This document shows, in pieces, positions 25,316 through 34,053 of a DNA stretch of 64,000 nt; the stretch's first letter is position 1; every line of letters begins with the position of its first letter. The stretch is from an uncultured Psychroserpens sp. (GTDB taxonomy: Bacteria > Bacteroidota > Bacteroidia > Flavobacteriales > Flavobacteriaceae). The position numbers and the translations under genes were made by a program. Location: NCBI GenBank assembly GCA_947489585.1, contig CANLEE010000001.1, positions 552,946 through 616,945 of the forward strand, in the 5' to 3' direction. The notes beneath the pieces are model-generated. The model was given only the letters and a program-made list of their open reading frames with translations. It made no database searches and was not told the origin of the DNA.

Positions 25316-25846
25316 ATGCAAAAAAAAGATTGCTTCTTTCTTGGCAAAATTGTCAAAAAATACAGTTTTAAAGGTGAACTATTAGTCAAATTAGATACTG
25401 ACGAACCTGAGTTATATGAGCAGATGGACTCTGTTTTTGTTGATCTTAGAAATAATCTTGTACCATTTTTTATTGAATCATCTCAATTACACAAATCTGA
25501 ATTATTACGTGTAAAATTTGAAGATGTAGATACTGAAGAAGATGCAGATGCTCTTATAAAAAGTGGGTTATACTTGCCCCTTGAGTTTTTACCTAAATTA
25601 GACGATGATAAATTTTATTTTCATGAAATTATCGGTTTTAAAGTTGAAGATAAGAATTTCGGTCATGTAGGTATTATTAAATCGATTAACGATTCGACAG
25701 CACAATCACTTTTTGAAATTGATAGAGATGGAATAGAAATTCTAATTCCAATGAACGATGCGTTTATTTCTAAAGTTGATAAAAAGAATGCAATAATTTT
25801 TGTTGATACTCCTGAAGGATTGATTGATTTGTATCTAGATGAATAA
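25316..25846 (+). CDS. rimM: ribosome maturation factor RimM
   Basis: A 176-residue factor for 30S maturation that binds S19. The N-terminal RimM domain (G-K-I-V-K-K-Y-S-F-K-G-E-L-L-V-K) and the PRC-barrel (F-Y-F-H-E-I-I-G-F-K-V, then L-I-P-M-N-D-A-F-I) are seen. The ATG at 25316 sits behind an A-rich leader. The trmN6 gene overlaps its end by 8 bp, so the two are coupled. Confidence 0.95.
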   Translation: MQKKDCFFLGKIVKKYSFKGELLVKLDTDEPELYEQMDSVFVDLRNNLVPFFIESSQLHKSELLRVKFEDVDTEEDADALIKSGLYLPLEFLPKLDDDKFYFHEIIGFKVEDKNFGHVGIIKSINDSTAQSLFEIDRDGIEILIPMNDAFISKVDKKNAIIFVDTPEGLIDLYLDE

Positions 25847-26552
25847 GCCTTTTCAATTCAAACAATTCTCAGTAAACCAAGACCAATGTGCAATGAAAAT
25901 TGGTACAGATGGTGTTTTATTAGGTACTTGGACTTCTCTTGAAAGTAATCCGTTTTCTGTTTTAGATATTGGTGCTGGAACAGGAATATTATCTCTAATA
26001 CTAGCACAGCGTAGTCATGCTGAAGTTATTGAAGCACTAGAGATTGATGACAAAGCTTACGAACAATGTGTTGATAATTTCGAACAATCGCCTTGGAATG
26101 ACCGTTTATTTTGTTACCATGCTTCATTAGAAGAATTTGCAGAAGAGATTGAAGATGACTATGATTTAATTATTTGCAATCCGCCATTCTATTCTGAAAC
26201 GTATAAAACTGAAAACGAACAGCGTGACTTGGCGCGATTTCAAGACGCCATGCCTTTCGAGCATTTATTACAAAGTGTTGTTACTTTACTATCAAAAAAC
26301 GGACTGTTTTCAGTAATTATTCCATTTTCAGAAGAACAGCATTTTACAACACTTGCATCAAAAATTGGTCTTTTTGCGAAACGAATTACGCATGTAAAAG
26401 GAACACCTTCCACAGACATCAAACGAAGCCTTATTGAGTTTTCATTTATAGAAGTTAATGTGAATACTTCCGAATTAATCATCGAAACTGCTCGTCATCA
26501 ATACACCGATGATTATACCAATTTGACTCAAGATTTTTATTTAAAAATGTGA
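25839..26552 (+). CDS. trmN6: tRNA1(Val) adenine-37 N6-methyltransferase family protein
   Basis: A 237-residue SAM-dependent methyltransferase of the YfiC/TrmN6 group. The SAM loop is D-I-G-A-G-T-G near residue 43, and the target-base motif N-P-P-F at 114-117 marks an amino (N6) methyltransferase. It starts inside the rimM end, so it is part of the ribosome/tRNA maturation operon. The exact substrate is taken from the family. Confidence 0.88.
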   Translation: MNKPFQFKQFSVNQDQCAMKIGTDGVLLGTWTSLESNPFSVLDIGAGTGILSLILAQRSHAEVIEALEIDDKAYEQCVDNFEQSPWNDRLFCYHASLEEFAEEIEDDYDLIICNPPFYSETYKTENEQRDLARFQDAMPFEHLLQSVVTLLSKNGLFSVIIPFSEEQHFTTLASKIGLFAKRITHVKGTPSTDIKRSLIEFSFIEVNVNTSELIIETARHQYTDDYTNLTQDFYLKM

Positions 26553-26555
26553 CTA

Positions 26556-27425
26556 CTAATTTCTTAACATAGGACGTGTTAAACAGGTTGGACCTCCGCC
26601 TCCTTTTACACTAATTTCATTTCCTTTATAAGTAGTAACATCGCATCCTGCTTGCTCCAATAACTGCTTAGTTTTTGGATTTCCATCAACCATTATGCAT
26701 TTTCTTGGCGCTATAGCTAACACATTACAACCCATAGACTCAAATTCATCATCAGGAACTTCAATCAATTTAAAACCTCTTTCAAGTAATTGATTTCTAA
26801 ATTTAATTGGCATTAATGGTGAATATACTACTGCTAAGTCTTTATCAATTGGACTTAAAATAGACATTAAATGAAAGACATCATTTACCCCTTTATAATG
26901 TGGTAATTCTGCGACTATAATTTTAACTTCTTTAGGTTCTAATAGTTGTTTTAATTGAGAAATCCCTTCTTGGTTAGTTCTATAAGTATGTCCAACAGCT
27001 AGCGTTTTTTTATCCAACCAAGCCACATCTCCACCTTCTAGGGTTCCAGGAGCTTCAATAATCCCTAAAACAGGCATATCATTGTCTTTATAAGTCTTCA
27101 AATGCGATTGAGGCTCATTGACACGTCCACCTTTTCCCATATTGCAAATAATCATTCCAAAATCTGTAGCGATTGATGCATCTCGACAATATATTGAATC
27201 AATTTTAACAGTAGTCTCTTGAGGAAAGTATTTCAATTCAATATTAGAAGCCTTAAACAATCCTTCAAATACGCTATATTCTTTGTTAGCTTTATCAAAA
27301 TTAGGCAGCTCAAGATAATTTAATTCTTGCCATTGAGCATTTAAATTACTTTGGGAAACAAATCCATCGCTAACCGGCTTAACGAATACGGTTTGCAGTT
27401 TTAAATATTCTGAATGATGTGTCAT
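26556..27425 (-). CDS. dimethylarginine dimethylaminohydrolase / arginine deiminase family protein
   Basis: A 289-residue amidinotransferase-fold enzyme. Catalytic residues expected for the family are visible: Cys281 in G-G-G-P-T-C-L-T-R, His185 in V-F-H-L-M-S, and the acidic E-G-G-D at 130-133. It would release ammonia or dimethylamine from arginine or its methylated forms. The exact substrate is unclear. An amino-acid permease starts 2 bp upstream, suggesting import and breakdown of one guanidino compound. Confidence 0.82.
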   Translation of the reverse strand: MTHHSEYLKLQTVFVKPVSDGFVSQSNLNAQWQELNYLELPNFDKANKEYSVFEGLFKASNIELKYFPQETTVKIDSIYCRDASIATDFGMIICNMGKGGRVNEPQSHLKTYKDNDMPVLGIIEAPGTLEGGDVAWLDKKTLAVGHTYRTNQEGISQLKQLLEPKEVKIIVAELPHYKGVNDVFHLMSILSPIDKDLAVVYSPLMPIKFRNQLLERGFKLIEVPDDEFESMGCNVLAIAPRKCIMVDGNPKTKQLLEQAGCDVTTYKGNEISVKGGGGPTCLTRPMLRN

Positions 27426-27427
27426 TT

Positions 27428-28738
27428 TTATTTCTTTTTACGCTTATTCCATTGCATTAAAACATAAAATGGAATTCCTAATAGTAACAATAAAAAACCA
27501 TAAAAAACGGTTTCAGATCCTGACCCAAAAATTGCCCATATCGAATATGCAAACCCTAAACTTCCTAATGCAAATGTTTTAAGAAAATTATTGATGTGAA
27601 TTCTCTTTTCAATTAACACAATAATATAAGACGCTGAAACAAAAAGATAAGGCACTAAACAAGCAAGTACTGTTAAGTTTACAATAAATGTAAACTGTTC
27701 AACTAATCCATCTGAAATATTAAGTAGTAAAACTATTGTGGTCAATATACTACCAATAACGATTCCAAATATTGGAGCTCCATTGGTGTTTTCTTTTTTA
27801 AAAATTCTTGGAAACATATTATCCTTTGCTACTGCCATAGGTAATTGAGCAGACATTAATATCCAACCATTCAAACATCCTATTGCAGAAATAGCTGCTC
27901 CTGCAGCAACAAAATAACCTGCATATTTACCACCTATTATTTCAGCAGCTTCAGCAAATGGTGCTGGTGATTTTGCCAAATCAGCCGCAGGTAAAATTCC
28001 AAATAAGACTATGGTACTCCCTATATAGACCAATACAACAATTAAAGTACCTAGCATAGTAGCTCTGGGAATTGTTTTTTCTGGATTTTTAACATTTTCA
28101 GCTGGTATTGTTCCACTTTCTATACCTATAAATGCATACAGGGTTAAGGCTGCAACTATTGGAATTGTAGCAAAATCACTTTGACCTGTTAAGTTGAATT
28201 CTGGAAAATTATCAATGTCAAAAAAGAAAATACCCGCTAAAATAACGAATGCTAAGGGTAATAATTTTAGAACTGTAGTCACCACTTGTACTTTCCCCGC
28301 TGTCTTAATACCTCTAGAATTAATCCATGTAAAAAACCATATCATTCCTAAGCCAACACTAACTTTCGATATTGGATCGGTATTTAAAGCAGGAAAGAAG
28401 ACACTCAAAGCACCTACAATTGCTAAAGCTAGTCCAGCATTACTTATCCAACAAGATATCCAATAACCCCAAGCGACTAAAAAACCAATAAAGTCGCCAA
28501 AACCAGCTTTTGAATAGGCATAGGGACCTCCACTTTTATTAACAATAATTTTACTAAAATTACTAAATACTTTGGCAAGAATCAATGCTCCAGTTGCTGT
28601 GAATAACCATCCTAAAATACTGATGCTCCCATACCCTGCTAATGATGATGGTAATAAAAATATGCCAGCGCCAATGACTCCTCCTACGACTAATGATGTT
28701 GTGGTGATTAAACCGATCTTTTGTGATTTTAAAGTCAT
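27428..28738 (-). CDS. APC-family amino acid permease
   Basis: A 436-residue transporter with about 12 membrane helices. The opening G-L-I-T-T-T-S-L-V-V-G-G-V-I-G-A-G-I-F is the APC signature, and helix 6 has F-I-G-I-E-S-G. This fits the basic amino acid/polyamine antiporter group. The gene lies 2 bp before the deiminase-family gene in the same direction, so arginine or a related guanidine is a reasonable substrate; that is inference from context. Confidence 0.88.
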   Translation of the reverse strand: MTLKSQKIGLITTTSLVVGGVIGAGIFLLPSSLAGYGSISILGWLFTATGALILAKVFSNFSKIIVNKSGGPYAYSKAGFGDFIGFLVAWGYWISCWISNAGLALAIVGALSVFFPALNTDPISKVSVGLGMIWFFTWINSRGIKTAGKVQVVTTVLKLLPLAFVILAGIFFFDIDNFPEFNLTGQSDFATIPIVAALTLYAFIGIESGTIPAENVKNPEKTIPRATMLGTLIVVLVYIGSTIVLFGILPAADLAKSPAPFAEAAEIIGGKYAGYFVAAGAAISAIGCLNGWILMSAQLPMAVAKDNMFPRIFKKENTNGAPIFGIVIGSILTTIVLLLNISDGLVEQFTFIVNLTVLACLVPYLFVSASYIIVLIEKRIHINNFLKTFALGSLGFAYSIWAIFGSGSETVFYGFLLLLLGIPFYVLMQWNKRKKK

Positions 28739-28811
28739 TTATTTCTTTTTAAAAAGATAGATTTAATTGTGTAAATTTAGGAGCATCAACGAAAATACAA
28801 CTATATTTTTT

Positions 28812-29900
28812 ATGAAAACTAATTATCACATCGACCCAGATATTAAAAAAGCTGAAACTTTACCAGCAACTTTTTATACAGATAAAAACGTATTTGAAGC
28901 CACAAAAGATTGTGTGTTTTTAAAATCATGGCAATGGGTTGGTGATGAAAATTTAGTGCCTTTTTCTCGCTCTGTTCATCCTTTTATTTTATTAGACGGC
29001 TACTTAACAGAACCTCTTGTATTAACAAAGAATGAGCAAGATGATATTAGTTGTTTAACCAATGTATGCACTCACCGAGGGAATCTAGTTGCATTACATC
29101 CAGGTAAATCAAAAAAATTAACCTGTTTTTATCACGGGAGACGCTTTAACCTTTCAGGAGAGTTTGAACATATGCCTGAATTTGAACAGACTGAAGATTT
29201 CCCAAGACCTTGTGACAACTTACACAAGTTTCCTTTAAAAAAATGGGGGCCCTTTTTATTTGCAGGATTAAATCCAACGTTTGATTTCCAACAAGTTATT
29301 GATAAAATGAATGAACGTGTAGGCTTCCTGCCTTTTGATGATTTCACCTATAACGCATCGTTATCGCAAGACTATTTAGTACATGCCAATTGGGCACTTT
29401 ACTGCGATAATTATCTCGAAGGCTTTCACGTACCGTTTGTTCATCCAGATTTAAATGCCGTATTAGATTATGGCAGTTACAAAACAGAAGTTTATGACTA
29501 TTGTAATTTACAAATTGGCTTTACAGATGATGCTACAGAAGTTTTTGATTTACCAGAAAATCATATAGACTTTGGAAAAAATGTTGGTGCATATTACTAC
29601 TGGGTATTTCCAAATATGATGTTCAATTTCTATCCATGGGGCTTGTCTGTAAACATTGTTAAACCTATTGATATGAATAGAACCAAAGTTTCATTTCTGT
29701 CTTATGTTTTAGATCCATCAAAATTAAACCAAGGTGCAAGTGAAGACTTAGATAAAGTACAGCGAGAAGATGAATTCGTCGTTGAAAATGTCCAAAAAGG
29801 TGTAAGATCATCATTTTATAAGGCAGGACGGTTTTCTCCAACGAGGGAACAAGGTGTACATCATTTCCATTGTTTATTAGCTAAATTTTTAAACTCTTAA
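28812..29900 (+). CDS. Rieske-type ring-hydroxylating oxygenase (alpha subunit type)
   Basis: A 362-residue oxygenase. The Rieske 2Fe-2S site is Cys86-T-His88 and Cys105-F-Y-His108. The mononuclear iron site is marked by D-N-Y-L-E-G-F-H-V-P-F-V-H, giving the two histidines, plus a later Asp. No beta subunit, ferredoxin or reductase gene is adjacent, though a ferredoxin/reductase pair lies at 32.2-33.6 kb. Relatives oxidise quaternary amines as well as aromatics, so the substrate is open. The ATG at 28812 is preferred to an upstream frame start at 28767. Confidence 0.86.
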   Translation: MKTNYHIDPDIKKAETLPATFYTDKNVFEATKDCVFLKSWQWVGDENLVPFSRSVHPFILLDGYLTEPLVLTKNEQDDISCLTNVCTHRGNLVALHPGKSKKLTCFYHGRRFNLSGEFEHMPEFEQTEDFPRPCDNLHKFPLKKWGPFLFAGLNPTFDFQQVIDKMNERVGFLPFDDFTYNASLSQDYLVHANWALYCDNYLEGFHVPFVHPDLNAVLDYGSYKTEVYDYCNLQIGFTDDATEVFDLPENHIDFGKNVGAYYYWVFPNMMFNFYPWGLSVNIVKPIDMNRTKVSFLSYVLDPSKLNQGASEDLDKVQREDEFVVENVQKGVRSSFYKAGRFSPTREQGVHHFHCLLAKFLNS

Positions 29901-29947
29901 AATCACTGCTATATACAATATTTATAAGCTAAAATCTTCGCTTTAAA

Positions 29948-29978
29948 TTGTCAACTGAAAACGTTTTCGTTACTTTTG
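29948..29978 (+). promoter_or_regulatory. promoter of gcdH with LacI-type palindrome in the spacer
   Basis: TTG at 29948-29950 and TACTTTTG at 29971-29978 form a -33/-7 pair with a 20-bp spacer. Inside the spacer TGAAAACGTTTTC at 29956-29968 is a near-perfect palindrome of the LacI-family type, with a central CG. A repressor bound there would block RNA polymerase. Confidence 0.65.
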
Positions 29979-30057
29979 TGACTCAAACAAATTAAACAAC
30001 AAAATGGCTTGAGCGTAGCGACAGCATTTATTCGTTGAAAACAATAAATTTTAATAA

Positions 30058-31236
30058 ATGAAACCAGATTTATTTGAAGCTCCTGATTATTACAACCTTG
30101 ATGAGCTCTTAACTGAAGAACATAAATTAGTGCGTGATGCTGCTAGAGACTGGGTAAAACGTGATGTTTCGCCAATCATTGAAGACTATGCACAAAAAGC
30201 CGAATTTCCAACACAAATTGTTAATGGTTTAGCTGAAATTGGAGCTTTTGGCCCCTACATTCCTGTTGAGTATGGCGGTGCTGGATTGGATCAAATTTCT
30301 TACGGATTGATCATGCAAGAAATAGAACGAGGTGATTCTGGTGTAAGAAGCACAGCGTCTGTACAATCGTCTTTAGTGATGTATCCTATCTGGAAATATG
30401 GAAATGAAGAACAGCGTCAAAAATATTTACCAAAATTAGCTTCTGGTGAATGGATAGGCTCTTTCGGATTAACGGAACCAGATCATGGAAGTAATCCAGG
30501 AGGCATGGTAACAAACTTTAAGGATATGGGTGACCACTATCTTTTAAATGGTGCGAAAATGTGGATTTCAAACTCGCCTTTTTGTCAAGTCGCAGTAGTT
30601 TGGGCTAAAAACGAAGAAGGTCGTATTCATGGACTTATAGTAGAACGTGGTATGGAAGGCTTCACTACTCCTGAAACTCATAACAAATGGTCACTTAGAG
30701 CTTCAGCTACAGGTGAACTTATTTTTGATAACGTCAAAGTTCCTAAAGAGAATTTATTACCAAACAAATCTGGTCTTGGAGCGCCTTTGGGTTGTCTTGA
30801 TTCTGCTCGTTTTGGTATTGCTTGGGGAGCTATTGGAGCTGCTATGGATTGCTATGATACAGCTTTAAGATATAGTAAAGAGCGTATTCAGTTTGGGAAA
30901 CCAATTGGACAGTTTCAACTACAACAAAAGAAATTAGCAGAGATGATTACTGAAATCACAAAAGCGCAATTATTAGCTTGGCGACTTGGTGTCATGCGTG
31001 AAAATGGAACCGCAACATCTGCTCAAATTTCTATGGCAAAGCGAAATAATGTGGATATGGCTTTAAAAATTGCTCGTGATGCTAGACAAATGTTAGGTGG
31101 AATGGGAATTAGTGGTGAATATTCTATTATGAGACATATGATGAATCTTGAAAGTGTAGTTACTTATGAAGGAACACATGATATACATTTACTGATTACT
31201 GGTTTAGATGTTACAGGACTTAATGCTTTTAAGTAA
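30058..31236 (+). CDS. gcdH: glutaryl-CoA dehydrogenase (acyl-CoA dehydrogenase family)
   Basis: A 392-residue FAD enzyme that oxidises and decarboxylates glutaryl-CoA to crotonyl-CoA in lysine and tryptophan breakdown. Features: S-F-G-L-T-E-P-D-H-G-S-N near residue 140, the W-S-L-R-A-S-A-T-G-E-L substrate loop near 223, and catalytic Glu371 in T-Y-E-G-T-H-D, which corresponds to human Glu370. The residue pattern favours GCDH over generic fatty-acid enzymes. The ATG at 30058 follows a 70-bp leader. Confidence 0.9.
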   Translation: MKPDLFEAPDYYNLDELLTEEHKLVRDAARDWVKRDVSPIIEDYAQKAEFPTQIVNGLAEIGAFGPYIPVEYGGAGLDQISYGLIMQEIERGDSGVRSTASVQSSLVMYPIWKYGNEEQRQKYLPKLASGEWIGSFGLTEPDHGSNPGGMVTNFKDMGDHYLLNGAKMWISNSPFCQVAVVWAKNEEGRIHGLIVERGMEGFTTPETHNKWSLRASATGELIFDNVKVPKENLLPNKSGLGAPLGCLDSARFGIAWGAIGAAMDCYDTALRYSKERIQFGKPIGQFQLQQKKLAEMITEITKAQLLAWRLGVMRENGTATSAQISMAKRNNVDMALKIARDARQMLGGMGISGEYSIMRHMMNLESVVTYEGTHDIHLLITGLDVTGLNAFK

Positions 31237-31311
31237 GTCATAAAGTGGCTTTTATTATCTAACTCACTCGGAAACGAAATGAGTAATATTAAAAATAAAA
31301 AAATTAAGAAG

Positions 31312-31336
31312 TGCCTTTCAATCGAGAGGCATTTTT
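31312..31336 (+). terminator. terminator of gcdH
   Basis: TGCCTTTC pairs with GAGAGGCA, followed by TTTTTTG. It lies 76 bp after the gcdH stop and before the metallophosphoesterase ATG at 31353. Confidence 0.75.
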
Positions 31337-31352
31337 TGTTTACATTTACTTC

Positions 31353-32249
31353 ATGTCTTCAAAATCGAGATTAGATCGGGCTTATAAAAACGCTAAAGTT
31401 GTTCCATTTGACAACTCAAGCAAAGTTGTTTTATTTAGTGATTGTCATAGAGGTGATAATAGTTTTGCTGATGATTTTGCCAATAATCGAAATATCTATT
31501 TTCATGCTCTAAAGCATTATTATGCAGAAGGTTTTAGCTATTGTGAACTCGGTGATGGTGATGAGCTATGGGAAAACTTATCCTTTGAATCTATATTAAA
31601 TGCTCACAAAAATGTGTACATGCTCTTGAAGTTATTTCATGAGCAAAATCGATTACACATGATTTGGGGAAATCATGATATGGTGTATCGTGACCCAAAA
31701 TATGTAGAGAAACATTTATCAACTTATTTTGATCCTAAAATTGGTGAAGAGGTTGAATTATTCTGTGACATTAAATACCATGAAGGTGTCGTTTTAAAAC
31801 ATTCTGAAACTGGACAAGAATTATTTTTAACCCATGGACATCAAGCTGATTGGTGGAATTATCTCTTTTGGAAATGGAGCCGATTTATGGTTCGTGTGCT
31901 ATGGAAACCATTAAATGTTATGGGCATTGCAGACCCAACAAGTCCGGCAAAAAACTATAAAGAACTTATTAAGGTAGAACGTAGAACTAAAAAATGGATT
32001 GCAGAAAACAATAACCTCATTACTATTGTTGGCCATACACATAGACCACGTTTTCCAGAACCAGGAGACATTGCCTTTTTTAATGACGGAAGCTGTGTAC
32101 ATCCTAGAAGTATAACAGGAATTGAAATTGAAAACGGTGAAATCTCTCTCATCAAATGGCAGATTGCAACTACTGATGATGGTACACTAAAAATCGTTAG
32201 AATTTTATTAGAAGGTCCTCGGAAATTGATAGATTATAAGACGGACTAG
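31353..32249 (+). CDS. calcineurin-like metallophosphoesterase
   Basis: A 298-residue phosphoesterase. Metal motifs in order: S-D-C-H-R-G-D, G-D-G-D-E-L-W, W-G-N-H-D, T-H-G-H-Q and V-G-H-T-H-R-P, giving the two-metal site. The protein has no signal peptide. The LpxH-like UDP-diacylglucosamine hydrolases are relatives, but a substrate cannot be assigned. The ATG at 31353 is chosen because an earlier in-frame start at 31311 overlaps the gcdH terminator. The 3' end overlaps the ferredoxin gene by 4 bp, in convergent orientation. Confidence 0.85.
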   Translation: MSSKSRLDRAYKNAKVVPFDNSSKVVLFSDCHRGDNSFADDFANNRNIYFHALKHYYAEGFSYCELGDGDELWENLSFESILNAHKNVYMLLKLFHEQNRLHMIWGNHDMVYRDPKYVEKHLSTYFDPKIGEEVELFCDIKYHEGVVLKHSETGQELFLTHGHQADWWNYLFWKWSRFMVRVLWKPLNVMGIADPTSPAKNYKELIKVERRTKKWIAENNNLITIVGHTHRPRFPEPGDIAFFNDGSCVHPRSITGIEIENGEISLIKWQIATTDDGTLKIVRILLEGPRKLIDYKTD

Positions 32250-32578
32250 CTTTCAGGAGCCAACTCAACTTCCAAACCTTCCATTTCAGGAGTCATTTGA
32301 ATTTGGCATCCTAAACGTGAATTATCTTTAACATAAAATGCTTCGCTTAACATTGCCTCTTCATCGTCTTGTATCTCTGGCAGTTCGGTTTCACTTAACA
32401 CATAACATTGACAAGATGCACACATAGCCATACCTCCACAAACACCAATGGTACCCTCAGGAGCCAATTCGTATGAACGAACTACTTCCATAAGATTCAT
32501 CGCCATATCAGTAGGTGCTATAATCTCATGAGTAACACCGTCTCTATCGGTTATTTTTATATTTATGTCTTGTTCCAC
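32246..32578 (-). CDS. 2Fe-2S ferredoxin (adrenodoxin type)
   Basis: A 110-residue electron carrier. Cluster ligands are Cys47, Cys53, Cys56 and Cys91 (G-V-C-G-G-M-A-M-C-A-S-C and L-G-C-Q-I), typical of adrenodoxin-type proteins. The start is GTG at 32578, one base overlapping the reductase stop (TAGTG), which means the two are tightly coupled. It probably receives electrons from the reductase next to it and gives them to an oxygenase or Fe-S enzymes. Confidence 0.93.
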   Translation of the reverse strand: MEQDINIKITDRDGVTHEIIAPTDMAMNLMEVVRSYELAPEGTIGVCGGMAMCASCQCYVLSETELPEIQDDEEAMLSEAFYVKDNSRLGCQIQMTPEMEGLEVELAPES

Positions 32579-33639
32579 TATTTTATTGCTTTTACAACTG
32601 CTTTTGGCGCTTCTTTTCTTGTCCCATCAAATCCATCGATACCACTTACAGTTGTATATTTTAGTACATAACGTTTACCAGGATTGATGATTTGATATGC
32701 TGCTTGACACATTAAAGTAGCTTCATGAAAGCCACATAAAATCAACTTCAATTTCCCTGGATATGTATTCACATCACCAATAGCAAAAATTCCTGGAATA
32801 TTAGTTTGATAATCTAGCGCATTATTAACTACAATGGCATTTTTTTCAATCTCTAATCCCCAATTTGCAATCGGTCCAAGTTTTGGTGACAAGCCAAAAA
32901 GCGGAATAAAGTGATCACATTCTACCTCAAACTCTTTTTCAATATGTTGTGCCTGTTTTACAACAACAGCTTTTACTTTTTTATCACCTACGATTCCAGT
33001 AACCTCAGCAGGTGTAATCAAATTTATTTTTCCTTGGTTTTTTAATTCTTGTACTTTTTCTACAGAATCTAAATGTCCACGAAATTCATTACGCCTGTGA
33101 ATTAAAGTTACTTTATTTGCTACATCACTTAGAAAAATGCTCCAATCTAGCGCTGAATCTCCTCCTCCAGCAATTACAACATCTTTATCTCTGTAAATTT
33201 CTGGATCTTTAATAATGTATTCTACACCTATATCTTCAAAATCTGTGATGTTATGAATTAAGGGTTTACGGGGTTCAAAACTTCCTAATCCACCTGCAAT
33301 CGCAACTACTGGGGCTTGATGTTTTGTACCTTTATTGGTTGTTACAATAAAGGTGCCATCGTCTTGCTTATCTATTGTTTCTGCACGCTCTCCAAGGGTA
33401 AATCCTGGTTCAAATTGCTTGCATTGTTCTAATAATTTTTCGGTAAGGTCACCAGCAAGTATTTCTGGATAAGCAGGAATATCGTATATCGGTTTTTTAG
33501 GATATATTTCTGAACATTGTCCGCCAGGTTGTGGCAAAGCGTCAATTAAATGGCATTTTAATTTAAGCAAACCTGCTTCAAAAACAGTGAATAACCCTGT
33601 TGGTCCTGCTCCGATGATAAGTATATCTGTTTTAATCAT
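32578..33639 (-). CDS. ferredoxin-NADP+ reductase (thioredoxin-reductase-like)
   Basis: A 353-residue flavoprotein. FAD-binding G-A-G-P-T-G-L-F lies at residues 10-17 and the NADP site G-G-G-D-S-A-L-D-W near 160. The CxxC active site of true thioredoxin reductases is missing, so it belongs to the TrxR-like ferredoxin reductase group. The stop overlaps the ferredoxin start by one base, which makes the pair a functional unit. Confidence 0.9.
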   Translation of the reverse strand: MIKTDILIIGAGPTGLFTVFEAGLLKLKCHLIDALPQPGGQCSEIYPKKPIYDIPAYPEILAGDLTEKLLEQCKQFEPGFTLGERAETIDKQDDGTFIVTTNKGTKHQAPVVAIAGGLGSFEPRKPLIHNITDFEDIGVEYIIKDPEIYRDKDVVIAGGGDSALDWSIFLSDVANKVTLIHRRNEFRGHLDSVEKVQELKNQGKINLITPAEVTGIVGDKKVKAVVVKQAQHIEKEFEVECDHFIPLFGLSPKLGPIANWGLEIEKNAIVVNNALDYQTNIPGIFAIGDVNTYPGKLKLILCGFHEATLMCQAAYQIINPGKRYVLKYTTVSGIDGFDGTRKEAPKAVVKAIK

Positions 33640-33729
33640 TGTTAATCTTCGAAATTCTGTATTACTTTCATAAACTTTGTGAGTACAAAGTTCTCATAAT
33701 TAAATACTTTATTTTATGATTTTTATCAG

Positions 33730-33810
33730 TGTGCGTGAAGGATTGAGGTTGTGTTGGAGCTCATCTTTGATAGCGACTACCGAAAGCCTGACCCTTGTGG
33801 TCACGCCCAA
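33730..33810 (-). repeat. dispersed intergenic repeat, copy 2
   Basis: Read on the minus strand it starts with TTGGGCG, then GGTCAGGCTTTCGG, TCGCTATC, GAGCTCCAACA and CAATCCTTCACG. It is a diverged copy of 17682-17753. It fills the gap between the nifU-like gene and the reductase gene. Confidence 0.55.
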
Positions 33811-34053
33811 TCACACTTCAATATTAACGACTTCTTCAATTTGAGGTGCATATTTTTTTATGGTCATCTCAACACCAGATTTAAGCGTCATTTGATTGAC
33901 ACTACATCCAACGCAAGCGCCTTGCAACTGTACCTTTACTAGCTTGTTATCTTCTATAGATAACAGTGAAATATCACCACCATCACTCTGTAGAAATGGG
34001 CGAATTTCATCTAATGCTTTTTCAACATTCAGTCTAAGTTCTTCTGTACTCAT
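33811..34053 (-). CDS. NifU-like C-terminal domain protein (Fe-S scaffold/carrier)
   Basis: An 80-residue protein that is just the NifU C-terminal domain. D-G-G-D near residue 25 and the cluster pair Cys47 and Cys50 in A-C-V-G-C are present. Such proteins carry Fe-S clusters to targets. The gene begins directly at the mrp stop (no gap), so the two are cotranscribed. Fe-S delivery is the shared theme. Confidence 0.92.
   Translation of the reverse strand: MSTEELRLNVEKALDEIRPFLQSDGGDISLLSIEDNKLVKVQLQGACVGCSVNQMTLKSGVEMTIKKYAPQIEEVVNIEV

Noticed and set aside
33751..33942. Open reading frame on the + strand over the intergenic repeat
   Set aside because: It runs through the repeat and into nifU on the opposite strand, with no protein-like features.
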